Shown in pieces: positions 29,601 to 37,769 of a stretch of DNA of 64,000 nucleotides. The stretch's first letter is position 1. Each line of letters opens with the position of its first letter. The notes beneath the pieces are model-generated. The model was not told where the DNA came from and did not search any database. It was given only the letters and a program-made list of their open reading frames with translations. Position numbers and translations under genes: made by a program. Source of the DNA: an uncultured Duncaniella sp. (lineage in GTDB: Bacteria > Bacteroidota > Bacteroidia > Bacteroidales > Muribaculaceae); assembly GCA_910577335.1 (NCBI GenBank), contig CAJTMJ010000016.1, positions 16,099 to 80,098 on the forward strand, read 5' to 3'.

Positions 29601-29828
29601 AAGAACCTCTCTGTCGGCTACACTCTCCCGGCTTCGTTCACACGTAAATTCAGCGTAGAGTCTCTTCGCGTTTACTGCAACATTCAGAATTTGCACACAT
29701 TCACCAAATATAAGGGTTATGACCCTGAAATCGGTGCTTATAACCAGAACGTGCTTCTTAGAGGCGTTGACTATGCCCGCTATCCTTCACAGCGTATGTT
29801 CACTTTCGGTCTGAATGTTAGTCTTTAA
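26649..29828 (+). CDS. susC: SusC-type TonB-dependent outer-membrane transporter
   Basis: A 1059-residue SusC/RagA transporter. In order: signal peptide (~1-34), CarboxypepD_reg-like domain (~38-115; GEPLIGVSVLVKGT), a VVVIGYGTMKRSDITGSV segment preceding the plug (~125-235; IRGTNSLNGNEPLYVIDGVAVDG), then a 22-strand barrel ending in MFTFGLNVSL. It imports oligosaccharides across the outer membrane together with the SusD protein encoded 17 nt downstream. A four-codon ORF (ATG at 26642) overlaps the start codon out of frame. It begins the second segment of the glycan locus after its own promoter. Confidence 0.96.
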   Translation: MSKLFSRKQLFLRFSEAVMIISLLLLPALSLSAATGPKITVSGTVTSESDGEPLIGVSVLVKGTNEGVATDIDGHFSLKASKGDVLIFSYIGYMTTEVKIENSVVNVALKDDMLKLDDVVVIGYGTMKRSDITGSVVSVGADDIKKTVVTSVDQALQGRAAGVQVTQNSGSPGGGISVAIRGTNSLNGNEPLYVIDGVAVDGKSSDGKTSALSTVNPSDIVSMEVLKDASATAIYGSRASNGVVLITTRRGQAGMTRVTYEGYYALQQIPERLKTMNLRQYAQLYNERVEVLGWGERPEFADPSILGDGTDWQKEIFNDAGMWNHQVTISGGSEATQFLISGSYTDQDGIAVGSGFERFTARINVDTKVADWLQVGAQSSLSRTKRNNTIDDNNVILTALRQLPEVPAKNPDGSWGYQENNQLGIYYTNPLADALTRENYNKGLQALINAYATITFMPGLTARIEYGGSFDRGNSYYFQPEMKLGQFKQTSKSERSASNSRYTSFKQYVTFMRDFGRHSVNVMAGHESQESKWENLSAARTGYLFNNIHAINVGDLKTATNGSGSGTFAIESYYGRLNYNFDNRYLITATLRADGSSAFGKDNRWGWFPSAAIAWRLKNEAFLKDVIWLSDAKFRLGWGIVGNQNAGNYAYGATMATVATPWGTGFYPGKFANSKLKWEETHSYNVGLDLTLFNNRIEFIFDAYLKNTDNLLMQAALPAYISGAIQSPWVNTGEMRNKGFEFTLNTVNISNRDFSWTSGLTFSLNRNKVLDLYTESTGIQGKIGNDVFTYTTVGNPVAQFYGYKVIGMFEKESDFYMKDANGDFILDSTGNPRFVAIPENKEIAEGTGVWYGDYIYEDINGDGVIDEKDRTYIGNPEPKFTFGFNNTITWKGLDFNLFLTGSVGNDGYNYLLQEQSDPANRWSTLASVCDYAKLALIDPEGGRTLQNMYVSNPGATTYRIDQSASNQNSRTSNVYVEDASYLRIKNLSVGYTLPASFTRKFSVESLRVYCNIQNLHTFTKYKGYDPEIGAYNQNVLLRGVDYARYPSQRMFTFGLNVSL

Positions 29829-29845
29829 CCAATTGAATTTAAAAC

Positions 29846-31507
29846 ATGAAAATTAATAAATATATAATCGGATTGGCAGTGTTGCTCGGAGCCACATCGT
29901 GCGGTGACGATTTCCTTAACAGGGTTCCTGACAACGAATTCGTGGACGAGAACTTCTACGCTTCTGATGCTGCCGTTGCTGCCGGCACCGCACCTCTCTA
30001 CAATAGAGCTTGGTTTGACTATCATTCACGTTCGATAGTCCTGCTCGGCAGTTTGCGTTCAAATGACGTTTATTCTCCCTATAACAATCCTCAGTTCACT
30101 CTCTTCACTGTGGACGCCCTTAACAGCAACCTCGCAAACGCATGGCAGGGTCTGTTCTCCGTGGTGACCATCGCTAACTCCACCATTGAGAACATAAACA
30201 CCAAATGTCTCCCTGAAGTCACTGAACGTGCCAAGGAAATAGCTATCGCTGAAGCCCGCTTGATGAGAGCATGTGCTTATTACTATGCGCTTCATATCTG
30301 GGGACCGGTTATCCTTTTCGAAGATAATCAGGATATCGTTGACAATCCCGTGCGTCCGAGAAACTATGAGGAGGATGTCTTCAAGTTTATCATTCGTGAC
30401 CTCGAATTTGCAGCTGAAAAACTCCCTGTGACACCTGCCACTACCGGCCGTGCCACCTGCTGGAGTGCCAAGGCTATGTTGGCTAAGACTTATCTCAGCC
30501 GTGCCGGATGGGATAAGACTGAGAGAAATCAGGCTGACCTTGACAAATGTAAGGAAGCTTGTCTTGATGTGATCAATAACAGCGGCTCGGAGCTGATGGC
30601 TGATTATCACGACCTGTTCAAGTATCGTCACAATAACAACATCGAGTCACTGTTGCAGATGCAATGGTATGCTTCTTCTGAAAGTGTTTGGTATGCTTGT
30701 AACACTCTTCTCCCTGACTTGTGCGGCGATTCCAAGATGATTGGCGGTGTGGCTGCATGGAGTGCCTATAACCCAGGTGCAGATATGCTTATGCAATACC
30801 GTTACAAAGCTAATAACGGTAACTATAAGTGGGAAACCATACGCCGTGACGCTACTTTTACCACTCCCGGTGTCCACTACAACTATATTTGTATAGCTGA
30901 CGGCGGGTACACATACGAAGGCAAGACATCAATTGTGAAGAAAGGCGTTGTCGGTGGTCCCGATGATGACAATGACGGATATGTGTCAAGTATGAACTCT
31001 CCGCTTAACACCTATATCGTCCGTCTCGCTGACATCTACCTTACTTATACTGACGCATGTCTCGGTAATAAAAACTCTATCTCCGGTGACGAAATCAAAT
31101 ACTTCAACGCCGTGCGCCGTCGTGCCGGAATTGATGAAGCTACTTCTGTCACTCTCGATGATTTGATCCGTGAGCATCGTGTGGAATTCTCAATGGAATA
31201 TCAGAACTGGTATTACCTGATCGACATCTACAAATGGAAACCTGAAAAGATGTTGCAATATTTCAACAGCCAGTATAGAGGTTATACATGGGATGAAATT
31301 GCCGTAGGAAAGAATCAGGAACTCTCCTTCGTATCAAGTGGCGAGGACTGGAAAACTTATGAAGAAACCGAATTTGGTCCCCTCATCGTGCCGTCAGTCA
31401 AAGCTAATATCAATGCGGGCAACATATTCCTCCCTTATCCTGAAACTGACGTGATTCAGAATCCGCTTCTTAAGGCTGAGCCCGAACATTATAAATTTAA
31501 CGATTAA
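29846..31507 (+). CDS. susD: SusD/RagB-family surface glycan-binding lipoprotein
   Basis: A 553-residue lipoprotein (lipobox ATSC, Cys19, followed by GDD, an acidic surface-export signal). The N-terminal TPR-like helices of SusD include ARLMRACAYYYALHIWGPV and RATCWSAKAMLAKTYL. The C-terminal part contains VRLADIYLTYTDACLG and the LIREHRVEFSMEYQNWYYLIDIYKW motif of RagB/SusD. It caps the SusC transporter and captures the glycan. It is 17 nt from susC and 11 nt from the next gene, in an obvious operon. Confidence 0.95.
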   Translation: MKINKYIIGLAVLLGATSCGDDFLNRVPDNEFVDENFYASDAAVAAGTAPLYNRAWFDYHSRSIVLLGSLRSNDVYSPYNNPQFTLFTVDALNSNLANAWQGLFSVVTIANSTIENINTKCLPEVTERAKEIAIAEARLMRACAYYYALHIWGPVILFEDNQDIVDNPVRPRNYEEDVFKFIIRDLEFAAEKLPVTPATTGRATCWSAKAMLAKTYLSRAGWDKTERNQADLDKCKEACLDVINNSGSELMADYHDLFKYRHNNNIESLLQMQWYASSESVWYACNTLLPDLCGDSKMIGGVAAWSAYNPGADMLMQYRYKANNGNYKWETIRRDATFTTPGVHYNYICIADGGYTYEGKTSIVKKGVVGGPDDDNDGYVSSMNSPLNTYIVRLADIYLTYTDACLGNKNSISGDEIKYFNAVRRRAGIDEATSVTLDDLIREHRVEFSMEYQNWYYLIDIYKWKPEKMLQYFNSQYRGYTWDEIAVGKNQELSFVSSGEDWKTYEETEFGPLIVPSVKANINAGNIFLPYPETDVIQNPLLKAEPEHYKFND

Positions 31508-31518
31508 TTCACCGTATC

Positions 31519-33012
31519 ATGAACAGACTTTATATATTGCTGGCAGCGTTGCTTGCCAATATTGCGCTTCTTTCGTTAGCGTCATGTTCCGACGATGATA
31601 ACGGCGGCGGTCAGCCGGTGATCGACTGTGTGCGCACAACTGATCCGGAGCTTGCTGACTCCACCTTTACCGATGCCATGGTGGGACAGTTGATACTTAT
31701 ACAGGGTTCAAACCTGCATAATGCAGTGCATGTGTATATCAACGATCAGGATGTTTACTTCAACAGTAACTATAACACTTCAACTCACCTTATCGTCACT
31801 ATCCCTCAGGACCTCGTGGTGCGCGGTATGGATGAATCTCTTCCGCTTGAGATCAGAGTGGAGACTACTCATGGTACTGCCACTTACGCTTTCCATGTGA
31901 TAGCCGGGTATCCCGAACTTGAACTTTATAAGGCTCAGCTCACTGTCAACGATCAGGGTGTGGCTGAGATGGTTCCCGGTCAGGAGGTGACTCTTGTTGG
32001 TTCCACTTTGCATGAGGTTGAACATATCTTTGTTACCGACCTTGACACAGTGCCTTTGTTTGAGATAACCGAATTTTCGGTTAACACCGACCGTACCGAG
32101 ATAAAATTGAGAATGCCTGCCAATGAAATTCCCGACAAGGGTATCTATATGGTGCAGTGCTATGCCGGCGATGCTTACTGCGGCTTCTCAAGATCTCCCC
32201 AGAAACCGATTCTGACCGACATCTCTACTGATATGCCTATACCGGGTCAGCGTGTTGAGATATATGGTAAATATCTTACCGACCTTACCACATTGAATAT
32301 CGGTGGTGAGATCAACATCGATGTGAACACAGTTGAGACAAATGAAAACATGGATAAACTTGTGTTCACAATGCCTGACCAGTTGCCTTCAAACAGCTCT
32401 AACGGTTTGATTACAGTGGCTACGCTTGGCGGTCGTGCTTCTCTCCAGTTTTACAATTATAGCCGTGTTTATGAGGACTTCGATGGTCATGGTACTTCTA
32501 TGGCATACGGTTGGGGTACTAACCACTTCTGTAGCTATCCTAATTGGGGATGGGCTGCCGTTCCGGAAACATGTCCTATTAAGAAGTCTGCCGGATACTT
32601 CATCTACTTCGAAGGCTTCACTTGCTGGTGGGACCATAACCTTACCATTAACTCTAAAGCCACACCCACAGGTATTGATGCTTCAACACCGTTGAGCGAC
32701 ATCGAACTCCGCTATGAAGTTTATATGCACGAACAGTTTACTGTCGCTGAGACTATGACTTCAACCATCACTGTGTTTGGTAAGGAGAAAGCAGGAATCG
32801 CTATCGCTGACCGTGTGACAGGCAAGCTGATGCCCGGTGAATGGATGTCAGTGGCTATACCTATGTCAGAGATAGCACCCGGTGTAGCAACTTACGGTGA
32901 TCTGTGCGCTTCCGATCCCGGTGGTGACAACTTCAAGATTTTCCTTGGATATAACAATACCGGTGATAATGTGATTATCGCATACGACAACTTCCGCTTA
33001 TATGTTAAATAA
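31519..33012 (+). CDS. Surface glycan-binding lipoprotein (SGBP-B type, IPT/TIG repeats)
   Basis: A 497-residue lipoprotein with lipobox LASC (Cys23) followed by SDDD, which predicts display on the cell surface. Three Ig-like IPT/TIG domains follow one another (~30-130, ~130-225, ~225-315; each begins PGQ/VGQ-type sequence such as VPGQEVTLVGSTL). A C-terminal beta-sandwich (~315-497) is rich in exposed aromatics (GWGTNHFCSYPNWGWAAVP, GFTCWWDHN). This layout matches the xyloglucan-binding SGBP-B of Bacteroides loci (SGBP_B_XBD family). It has no catalytic motif. It would hold polysaccharide for the GH5 enzyme encoded 12 nt downstream. Confidence 0.85.
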   Translation: MNRLYILLAALLANIALLSLASCSDDDNGGGQPVIDCVRTTDPELADSTFTDAMVGQLILIQGSNLHNAVHVYINDQDVYFNSNYNTSTHLIVTIPQDLVVRGMDESLPLEIRVETTHGTATYAFHVIAGYPELELYKAQLTVNDQGVAEMVPGQEVTLVGSTLHEVEHIFVTDLDTVPLFEITEFSVNTDRTEIKLRMPANEIPDKGIYMVQCYAGDAYCGFSRSPQKPILTDISTDMPIPGQRVEIYGKYLTDLTTLNIGGEINIDVNTVETNENMDKLVFTMPDQLPSNSSNGLITVATLGGRASLQFYNYSRVYEDFDGHGTSMAYGWGTNHFCSYPNWGWAAVPETCPIKKSAGYFIYFEGFTCWWDHNLTINSKATPTGIDASTPLSDIELRYEVYMHEQFTVAETMTSTITVFGKEKAGIAIADRVTGKLMPGEWMSVAIPMSEIAPGVATYGDLCASDPGGDNFKIFLGYNNTGDNVIIAYDNFRLYVK

Positions 33013-33024
33013 CAGTAAAGGAAT

Positions 33025-34488
33025 ATGAAACATCAATTTAAATACATATCAAAGCTCATGTTCTTGGTGAGCCTGTTGCTCCCCTCTGTCGGAATTGTGT
33101 CTTGTTCCGATGACCATGATAAATTCGTGCCGGAAGGACCCGTAGAACTTTCTGTGACTCGTGACGGCGCTAATGTGGATGCTTTGGATTTCGGCACTTA
33201 CGGTGGTAGTGTGTTGGTCACTCTTAAGACCAATGCATACTGGGATATTACAGTGCCGGAAGGAGCTGATTGGCTTGTGCTTTCAAATCGTTCAGGCGAT
33301 CCTACACAGGGTATGCCCGAAAAAACTGACGAGCCTCGTTATATCAAGCTTACAGCTCAACCTCTCGGAAAAGATGATGCTACTCGCACTTGTCAAGTGA
33401 CATTCCGTGCGGCAGATGTTGTGAAGACTATCACTGTTACTCAAAAACAACCTTCGGCTGCCGATGAGTCAGGCTGGGAATCAGCATACGTTGCCAACCG
33501 TAATATGGCTGTGGGTATCAACCTCTATAATACCCTTGATGCTGTAGGCGATTGGTTTGATCCGGATGATATCGTGGCTTGCGAGACTTGCTGGGGTCAG
33601 CCTCTTGCTACTCAGGAGTGGTTTGATGCTGTTGCCGCTGCCGGTTTCAAAGGTGTGCGTGTCCCTGTGACTTGGTGGTTGCACATGGATGAAAACTGGG
33701 TGGTGAAAGAACCTTGGATAAACCGTGTGGAAGAAGTAGTTAACTATGCACTCAATGCCGGTCTATATTGTATACTCAATGTGCATCATGACACCGGTCA
33801 GGATGGCTGGCTCTGTGCTGATTTGGCAAATATCGATCCTATATCAAAGAAATTTGAAAGTCTTTGGACTCAGATTGCCAATCGTTTTAACAAGTATGGC
33901 GAAAAACTGCTGTTCGAGGGTTATAACGAGATGCTTGATGGCGCAAACTCTTGGGTTGAGCCTGTAGCAGGCGGTTATGAGGCAGTAAATATCCTTGCTC
34001 AGAAGTTTGTCGATACTGTACGCGCCACAGGTGGAAACAATGCTCACCGTAACCTTATCGTAAATACTTACGGTGGAGGTGGAAGTCAGACACGTTTCGA
34101 CAATTTCGTGATTCCGAATGATAAGATTGGTGGTCACCTTCTTGTGCAGGTTCATAATTATAGCCCGTCGGCATTCTCTAACCTTAACGGTGAGATTGAT
34201 GATGACAAGCTTCCTGTTTGGACACCTGAATTCGAAAACATACTTGCCAAGGAACTGGATGTTATGATTGAATTCTCCAATAAATACAGCATACCTGTCG
34301 TAATCGGCGAATGTGCCGCATACGAAAAGATTGCTGATGAGGAAAAAGCTAAATATGGCGAATTCATCACTACTTATTCCAAGGGTAAAGCAGATGTTAG
34401 TGTGTTCTATTGGGGCAACATGATTGACCGTACAACTTATAAAACCATGTATCCTCTTCTTGTGAAAGGATTCCTGAAAGGCGCTTAA
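33025..34488 (+). CDS. BACON-GH5 endo-glucanase lipoprotein (probable endo-xyloglucanase, GH5_4)
   Basis: A 487-residue surface lipoprotein: lipobox IVSC followed by SDDHD; an N-terminal BACON domain (~38-142; WDITVPEGADWLVLS to TITVTQKQP); a GH5 barrel (~155-485). The acid/base is Glu302 in FEGYNEM and the nucleophile is Glu429 in VIGECAA; the HHD motif (NVHHDTGQDGW) and RVPVTWW are typical of subfamily 4. The BACON-GH5_4 arrangement is that of the Bacteroides surface endo-xyloglucanase. It would make the first cut in the polysaccharide backbone outside the cell. It is the last gene of the locus, 22 nt before a strong terminator. Confidence 0.88.
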   Translation: MKHQFKYISKLMFLVSLLLPSVGIVSCSDDHDKFVPEGPVELSVTRDGANVDALDFGTYGGSVLVTLKTNAYWDITVPEGADWLVLSNRSGDPTQGMPEKTDEPRYIKLTAQPLGKDDATRTCQVTFRAADVVKTITVTQKQPSAADESGWESAYVANRNMAVGINLYNTLDAVGDWFDPDDIVACETCWGQPLATQEWFDAVAAAGFKGVRVPVTWWLHMDENWVVKEPWINRVEEVVNYALNAGLYCILNVHHDTGQDGWLCADLANIDPISKKFESLWTQIANRFNKYGEKLLFEGYNEMLDGANSWVEPVAGGYEAVNILAQKFVDTVRATGGNNAHRNLIVNTYGGGGSQTRFDNFVIPNDKIGGHLLVQVHNYSPSAFSNLNGEIDDDKLPVWTPEFENILAKELDVMIEFSNKYSIPVVIGECAAYEKIADEEKAKYGEFITTYSKGKADVSVFYWGNMIDRTTYKTMYPLLVKGFLKGA

Positions 34489-34509
34489 TAAGTTAGATAA
34501 TTAATTGTG

Positions 34510-34556
34510 AAAATCCTCTGCGGTAAATCAATGCCGCAGAGGATTTTCATTTTATT
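34510..34556 (+). terminator. Terminator of the glycan locus
   Basis: A perfect 14-bp stem (AAAATCCTCTGCGG with its complement at 34534-34547), a 10-nt loop, then CATTTTATTATTT. Confidence 0.9.
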
Positions 34557-34596
34557 ATTTTACAAATGGCTGTTTTAATCAGCCGGGTTAATCTCC

Positions 34597-35097
34597 TTAG
34601 AAAAGTGGGAGGGTGGAGTCGGAATAGACAAATTTGGTGTCAAATTCCTGTTGTGACATGGTGAGTATCAGAACGCCTTGCACTATCATTAATATCTCCC
34701 AAAGTCCGCATGTGATAAGTGTTAATACTATTGTTAGAATACCGGCTCCGATTTTTCCGAGATAAAAATATTGCACGCCAAGACCACCGAGCAGAATGGC
34801 TAATATGCCCGCTGCGGTTTTATCTTTGCCTGACTGAGATACGTAGTAATTGTTTCCGGGTTGACCGTAGAATTGCTGTTGGTATCCGTAGCCTCCGGCA
34901 TTGGCATGGGGTGGAGGTGGAGTTTGGGTGTTGCAGAAAAGGTCGCTGAATTCCGGTACTTGTGCCGCAGGCATCCATTGGCTCATTCCGTCACGCCATA
35001 CCATAGTGGCAGGTGTCAAACTCATATTTCGGACTTCTTCCATCGTCAACGGTCCTACCTGAGAATCATTGACTAAAACGTACCAGTATTGTTGCAT
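34597..35097 (-). CDS. GYF_2-TM2 membrane protein
   Basis: A 166-residue protein. The N-terminal GYF_2 (DUF4339) domain (~5-55) has YWYVLVNDSQVGPLT and MVWRDGMSQWMPA. A Pro/Gly/Tyr/Gln-rich linker (~58-90) follows, then a TM2 domain (~92-155) with two membrane helices, including the GGLGVQYFYLGKIGAGIL turn. Such proteins are common in Bacteroidota and have no assigned biochemical role; GYF-type domains usually bind proline-rich peptides. It is 59 nt downstream of thrC on the same strand but looks functionally unrelated to it. Confidence 0.85.
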   Translation of the reverse strand: MQQYWYVLVNDSQVGPLTMEEVRNMSLTPATMVWRDGMSQWMPAAQVPEFSDLFCNTQTPPPPHANAGGYGYQQQFYGQPGNNYYVSQSGKDKTAAGILAILLGGLGVQYFYLGKIGAGILTIVLTLITCGLWEILMIVQGVLILTMSQQEFDTKFVYSDSTLPLF

Positions 35098-35156
35098 AGT
35101 GTTGGTATTGGGTGAGAGATTTATGAAATGTTTATCTGATGGTTACATATCTGTTG

Positions 35157-36461
35157 TCATCTGGTCATAAGAAACGATTTGAAGTCGGCAAATTCCGTCG
35201 TCATGGGCACTGACTGCTTTTCACCTTTCATAAATGCCGCAAGACGGTCAGGAATAGTGACCTCGGCACCAATTATCGGCTCCACAGTATCTTTGAATTT
35301 GGCAGGATGTGCCGTTTCAAGGAACACTCCGGTTTCGCCGGGCCGTAGCCCCTCTTTTAATGCCCTGTAGCCGCAAGCCCCGTGCGGGTCAAGTGTGTAG
35401 CCTGTGGTGTCATGACATTCTTTCATTGTCTCGGCAATCTGTTCGTCGGTGTATGTGGCTCCGCTGATAAGTGAAGTGATGCGACCGTGATCACAGCCAT
35501 AAAGGTCAAGGATACGTGCGAAGTTGCTCGGGTCGCCGACATCCATCGCATTGGCTATAGTCTGACGGCTTGGTTTGGGAGAGTATACACCGGTCATCAG
35601 GTAATTATAGAATATATCGTTAGCATTGTTGGCTGCAATGAATCGTTTTATAGGCAGTCCCATGCGGTGAGCGAAAAGTCCGGCTGTGATGTTTCCGAAA
35701 TTTCCACTTGGAACGCTGATTACGAGCTGGTCGGCAAGCCCTTTTTCCTTCATGCGGGCGTAAGCGTTGAAATAATAGAATGCCTGAGGGAGGAAGCGAG
35801 CCACATTTATGGAATTGGCTGAGGTAAGCTTTATATGGTCGCAAAGCTCTGCATCCATGAAGGCTGATTTTACAAGGCTTTGGCAATCATCGAACACGCC
35901 GTCAACCTCAATGGCTGTTATATTCTTGCCAAGTGTGGTGAACTGACATTCCTGAATCGGGCTGACTTTCCCTTTTGGGTAGAGCACATATACATGAATC
36001 CCTTCCACGCCAAGAAAACCGTTGGCGACAGCAGAGCCGGTGTCACCGCTTGTGGCAACAAGCACATTGACCTCTTTGCCGTCATTTTGACGCTTGATGA
36101 AATATTGTAGCAGACGTGCCATAAAGCGTGCGCCTACATCTTTGAACGCAAGCGTGGGACCATGGAAAAGTTCGAGGGAATAAATCGACGGTTCAACCTC
36201 CACTACCGGGCAGTCAAATGCCAGTGTGTCACATACGATACGGTCAATATCCTCTTTGGGTATATCCTCGCCGAAGAAAGCTTCCGCAACACGGCAAGCT
36301 ATCTCTTGGAAGGTGAATTTATCAATGTTTTCAAAAAATTCATCAGGCAGACGGTCGATATGCTCAGGCATGAAAAGTCCCCTGTCTGAGGCAAGTCCTT
36401 TCACTACGGCTTCTTCAAGCGAAGCGGCGGGAGCGTGATGATTTGTGCTGTAATATTTCAT
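35157..36461 (-). CDS. thrC: Threonine synthase
   Basis: A 434-residue PLP enzyme converting O-phosphohomoserine to threonine. The N-terminus MKYYSTNHHAPAASLEEAVVKGLASDRGLFMPE is characteristic of ThrC. The PLP lysine lies in FHGPTLAFKDVGARF, the phosphate-binding segment is TSGDTGSAVANGF, and SVPSGNFGNITAG is also conserved. It is the last gene of the thrA / PGM-like / thrC operon, 58 nt after the middle gene. Full length. Confidence 0.96.
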   Translation of the reverse strand: MKYYSTNHHAPAASLEEAVVKGLASDRGLFMPEHIDRLPDEFFENIDKFTFQEIACRVAEAFFGEDIPKEDIDRIVCDTLAFDCPVVEVEPSIYSLELFHGPTLAFKDVGARFMARLLQYFIKRQNDGKEVNVLVATSGDTGSAVANGFLGVEGIHVYVLYPKGKVSPIQECQFTTLGKNITAIEVDGVFDDCQSLVKSAFMDAELCDHIKLTSANSINVARFLPQAFYYFNAYARMKEKGLADQLVISVPSGNFGNITAGLFAHRMGLPIKRFIAANNANDIFYNYLMTGVYSPKPSRQTIANAMDVGDPSNFARILDLYGCDHGRITSLISGATYTDEQIAETMKECHDTTGYTLDPHGACGYRALKEGLRPGETGVFLETAHPAKFKDTVEPIIGAEVTIPDRLAAFMKGEKQSVPMTTEFADFKSFLMTR

Positions 36462-36519
36462 TGTGAGAAAATTTCTTACGATATGGGAGAAAAATGTGAG
36501 ATGATTATAGATATATGGA

Positions 36520-37755
36520 TTAGAATTTCATGAACTCTTCCATGAACTGAGATAGACGTAGCAGTCCGTATGAACCTTTGGCACAGGATGTTTCTGAGTA
36601 TCTGTCTACTGAATCGGGAGTGATGCCCTTATGCCAGATGGTGAACGGCACAGGCTCGCCTACATGTATACGTTTCTCCACAGGTGTTGCGTGATCGGGG
36701 AGGAGTGCCACGCATACCGGTTCATCCCATTTCTCTATTTCATTTATTATGGGATTCACCACTCTGTGATCAAGATACTCGATAGCTTTAGTCTTGAGAT
36801 CGAGGTCTCCGTCATGTCCGGCTTCATCGGTAGCTTCTATATGGAGAAACACGAAATCATCAGTGCGCAGAGCTTCAATGGCAGCCTGAGCCTTCCCTTC
36901 ATAATTCGTATTGGCAAGCCCGGTAGCCCCCGGTACTATTTTTATATGCAATCCCGCATAATGCCCGATACCTCTTATGAGGTCCACCGCTGAGATCACA
37001 GTACCGGTTTTGATCTGGGGATAGCTTTCCTGAAGGGTCATCATGCGAGGTCGGTAACCACCGCTCCATGGCCAGATGGAGTTGGCGGTAGGCTGCCCCT
37101 TAGCTTCCCTTTCAAGATTGAACGGGTGCTTGGCAAGGAGTTCCTGCGAGCGAATGATGAGGTTGTTGATGAGGTCGGCGGTCTCTTGTGGGGATAGACG
37201 TCCCGGTTCCTCGGCTATTTGGGGAATAGGCTTTACCAATAGCGGTTTCCACTCTTCGCCCGGATGGTCGTGGGGCGGGGCGCACTCTATATGTTTGCTT
37301 TCACCTCTGATTACAAGCAGATGTCTGTATTGTATACCGGTGATGAATTTAACACGGTCTGAGCCGAGTTTTTCATCAAGATATTTTATCAGCAAGTCAC
37401 CCTCTTCGGTGGTCAGATGTCCTCCGTGGTGGTTTTTGATCACACCGTCGGCGAGGGTGATTATGTTGCAGCGTATAGCCATGTCGTCAGGGCGCATCTC
37501 GTAGCCAATGCTTGCGGCTTCAAGCGGTCCTCTCCCTTCGTAGACCTCGTTCAGGTCATATCCGAGTATGGCTGTATTGGCAACCTCGCTTCCGGGCTTG
37601 AACCCGTCAGGAATAGTTGCTAATAATCCGGAACGACCCTCACGTGCAAGTCTATCCATCGCAGGGGTGTCGGCTGCTTCAAGCGGTGTTTTGCCGTTGA
37701 ATTTGGCAATGGGGTGATCTGACATCCCGTCACCGAGAATTATGATATGTTTCAT
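36520..37755 (-). CDS. Phosphoglycerate-mutase-like protein, probable homoserine kinase analogue
   Basis: A 411-residue member of the alkaline-phosphatase superfamily, resembling archaeal-type cofactor-independent phosphoglycerate mutase (ApgM). Metal-site motifs are visible: GDGMSDHP near the N-terminus, EVANTAILGYD, EATDEAGHDGD and LLPDHATP. It lies between thrA and thrC, 14 nt from thrA, with no ThrB (GHMP kinase) gene in the window. Comparative genomics has proposed members of this family in thr operons as the functional replacement for homoserine kinase, supplying O-phosphohomoserine to ThrC. I favour that role over glycolysis because of the operon. Sequence alone does not decide it. Confidence 0.82.
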   Translation of the reverse strand: MKHIIILGDGMSDHPIAKFNGKTPLEAADTPAMDRLAREGRSGLLATIPDGFKPGSEVANTAILGYDLNEVYEGRGPLEAASIGYEMRPDDMAIRCNIITLADGVIKNHHGGHLTTEEGDLLIKYLDEKLGSDRVKFITGIQYRHLLVIRGESKHIECAPPHDHPGEEWKPLLVKPIPQIAEEPGRLSPQETADLINNLIIRSQELLAKHPFNLEREAKGQPTANSIWPWSGGYRPRMMTLQESYPQIKTGTVISAVDLIRGIGHYAGLHIKIVPGATGLANTNYEGKAQAAIEALRTDDFVFLHIEATDEAGHDGDLDLKTKAIEYLDHRVVNPIINEIEKWDEPVCVALLPDHATPVEKRIHVGEPVPFTIWHKGITPDSVDRYSETSCAKGSYGLLRLSQFMEEFMKF

Positions 37756-37769
37756 AAACTCACCCTGCG

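Noticed and set aside
36520..37755. Glycolytic phosphoglycerate mutase
   Set aside because: The family would allow it, but its position inside the threonine operon without thrB makes a biosynthetic role more likely; not excluded.
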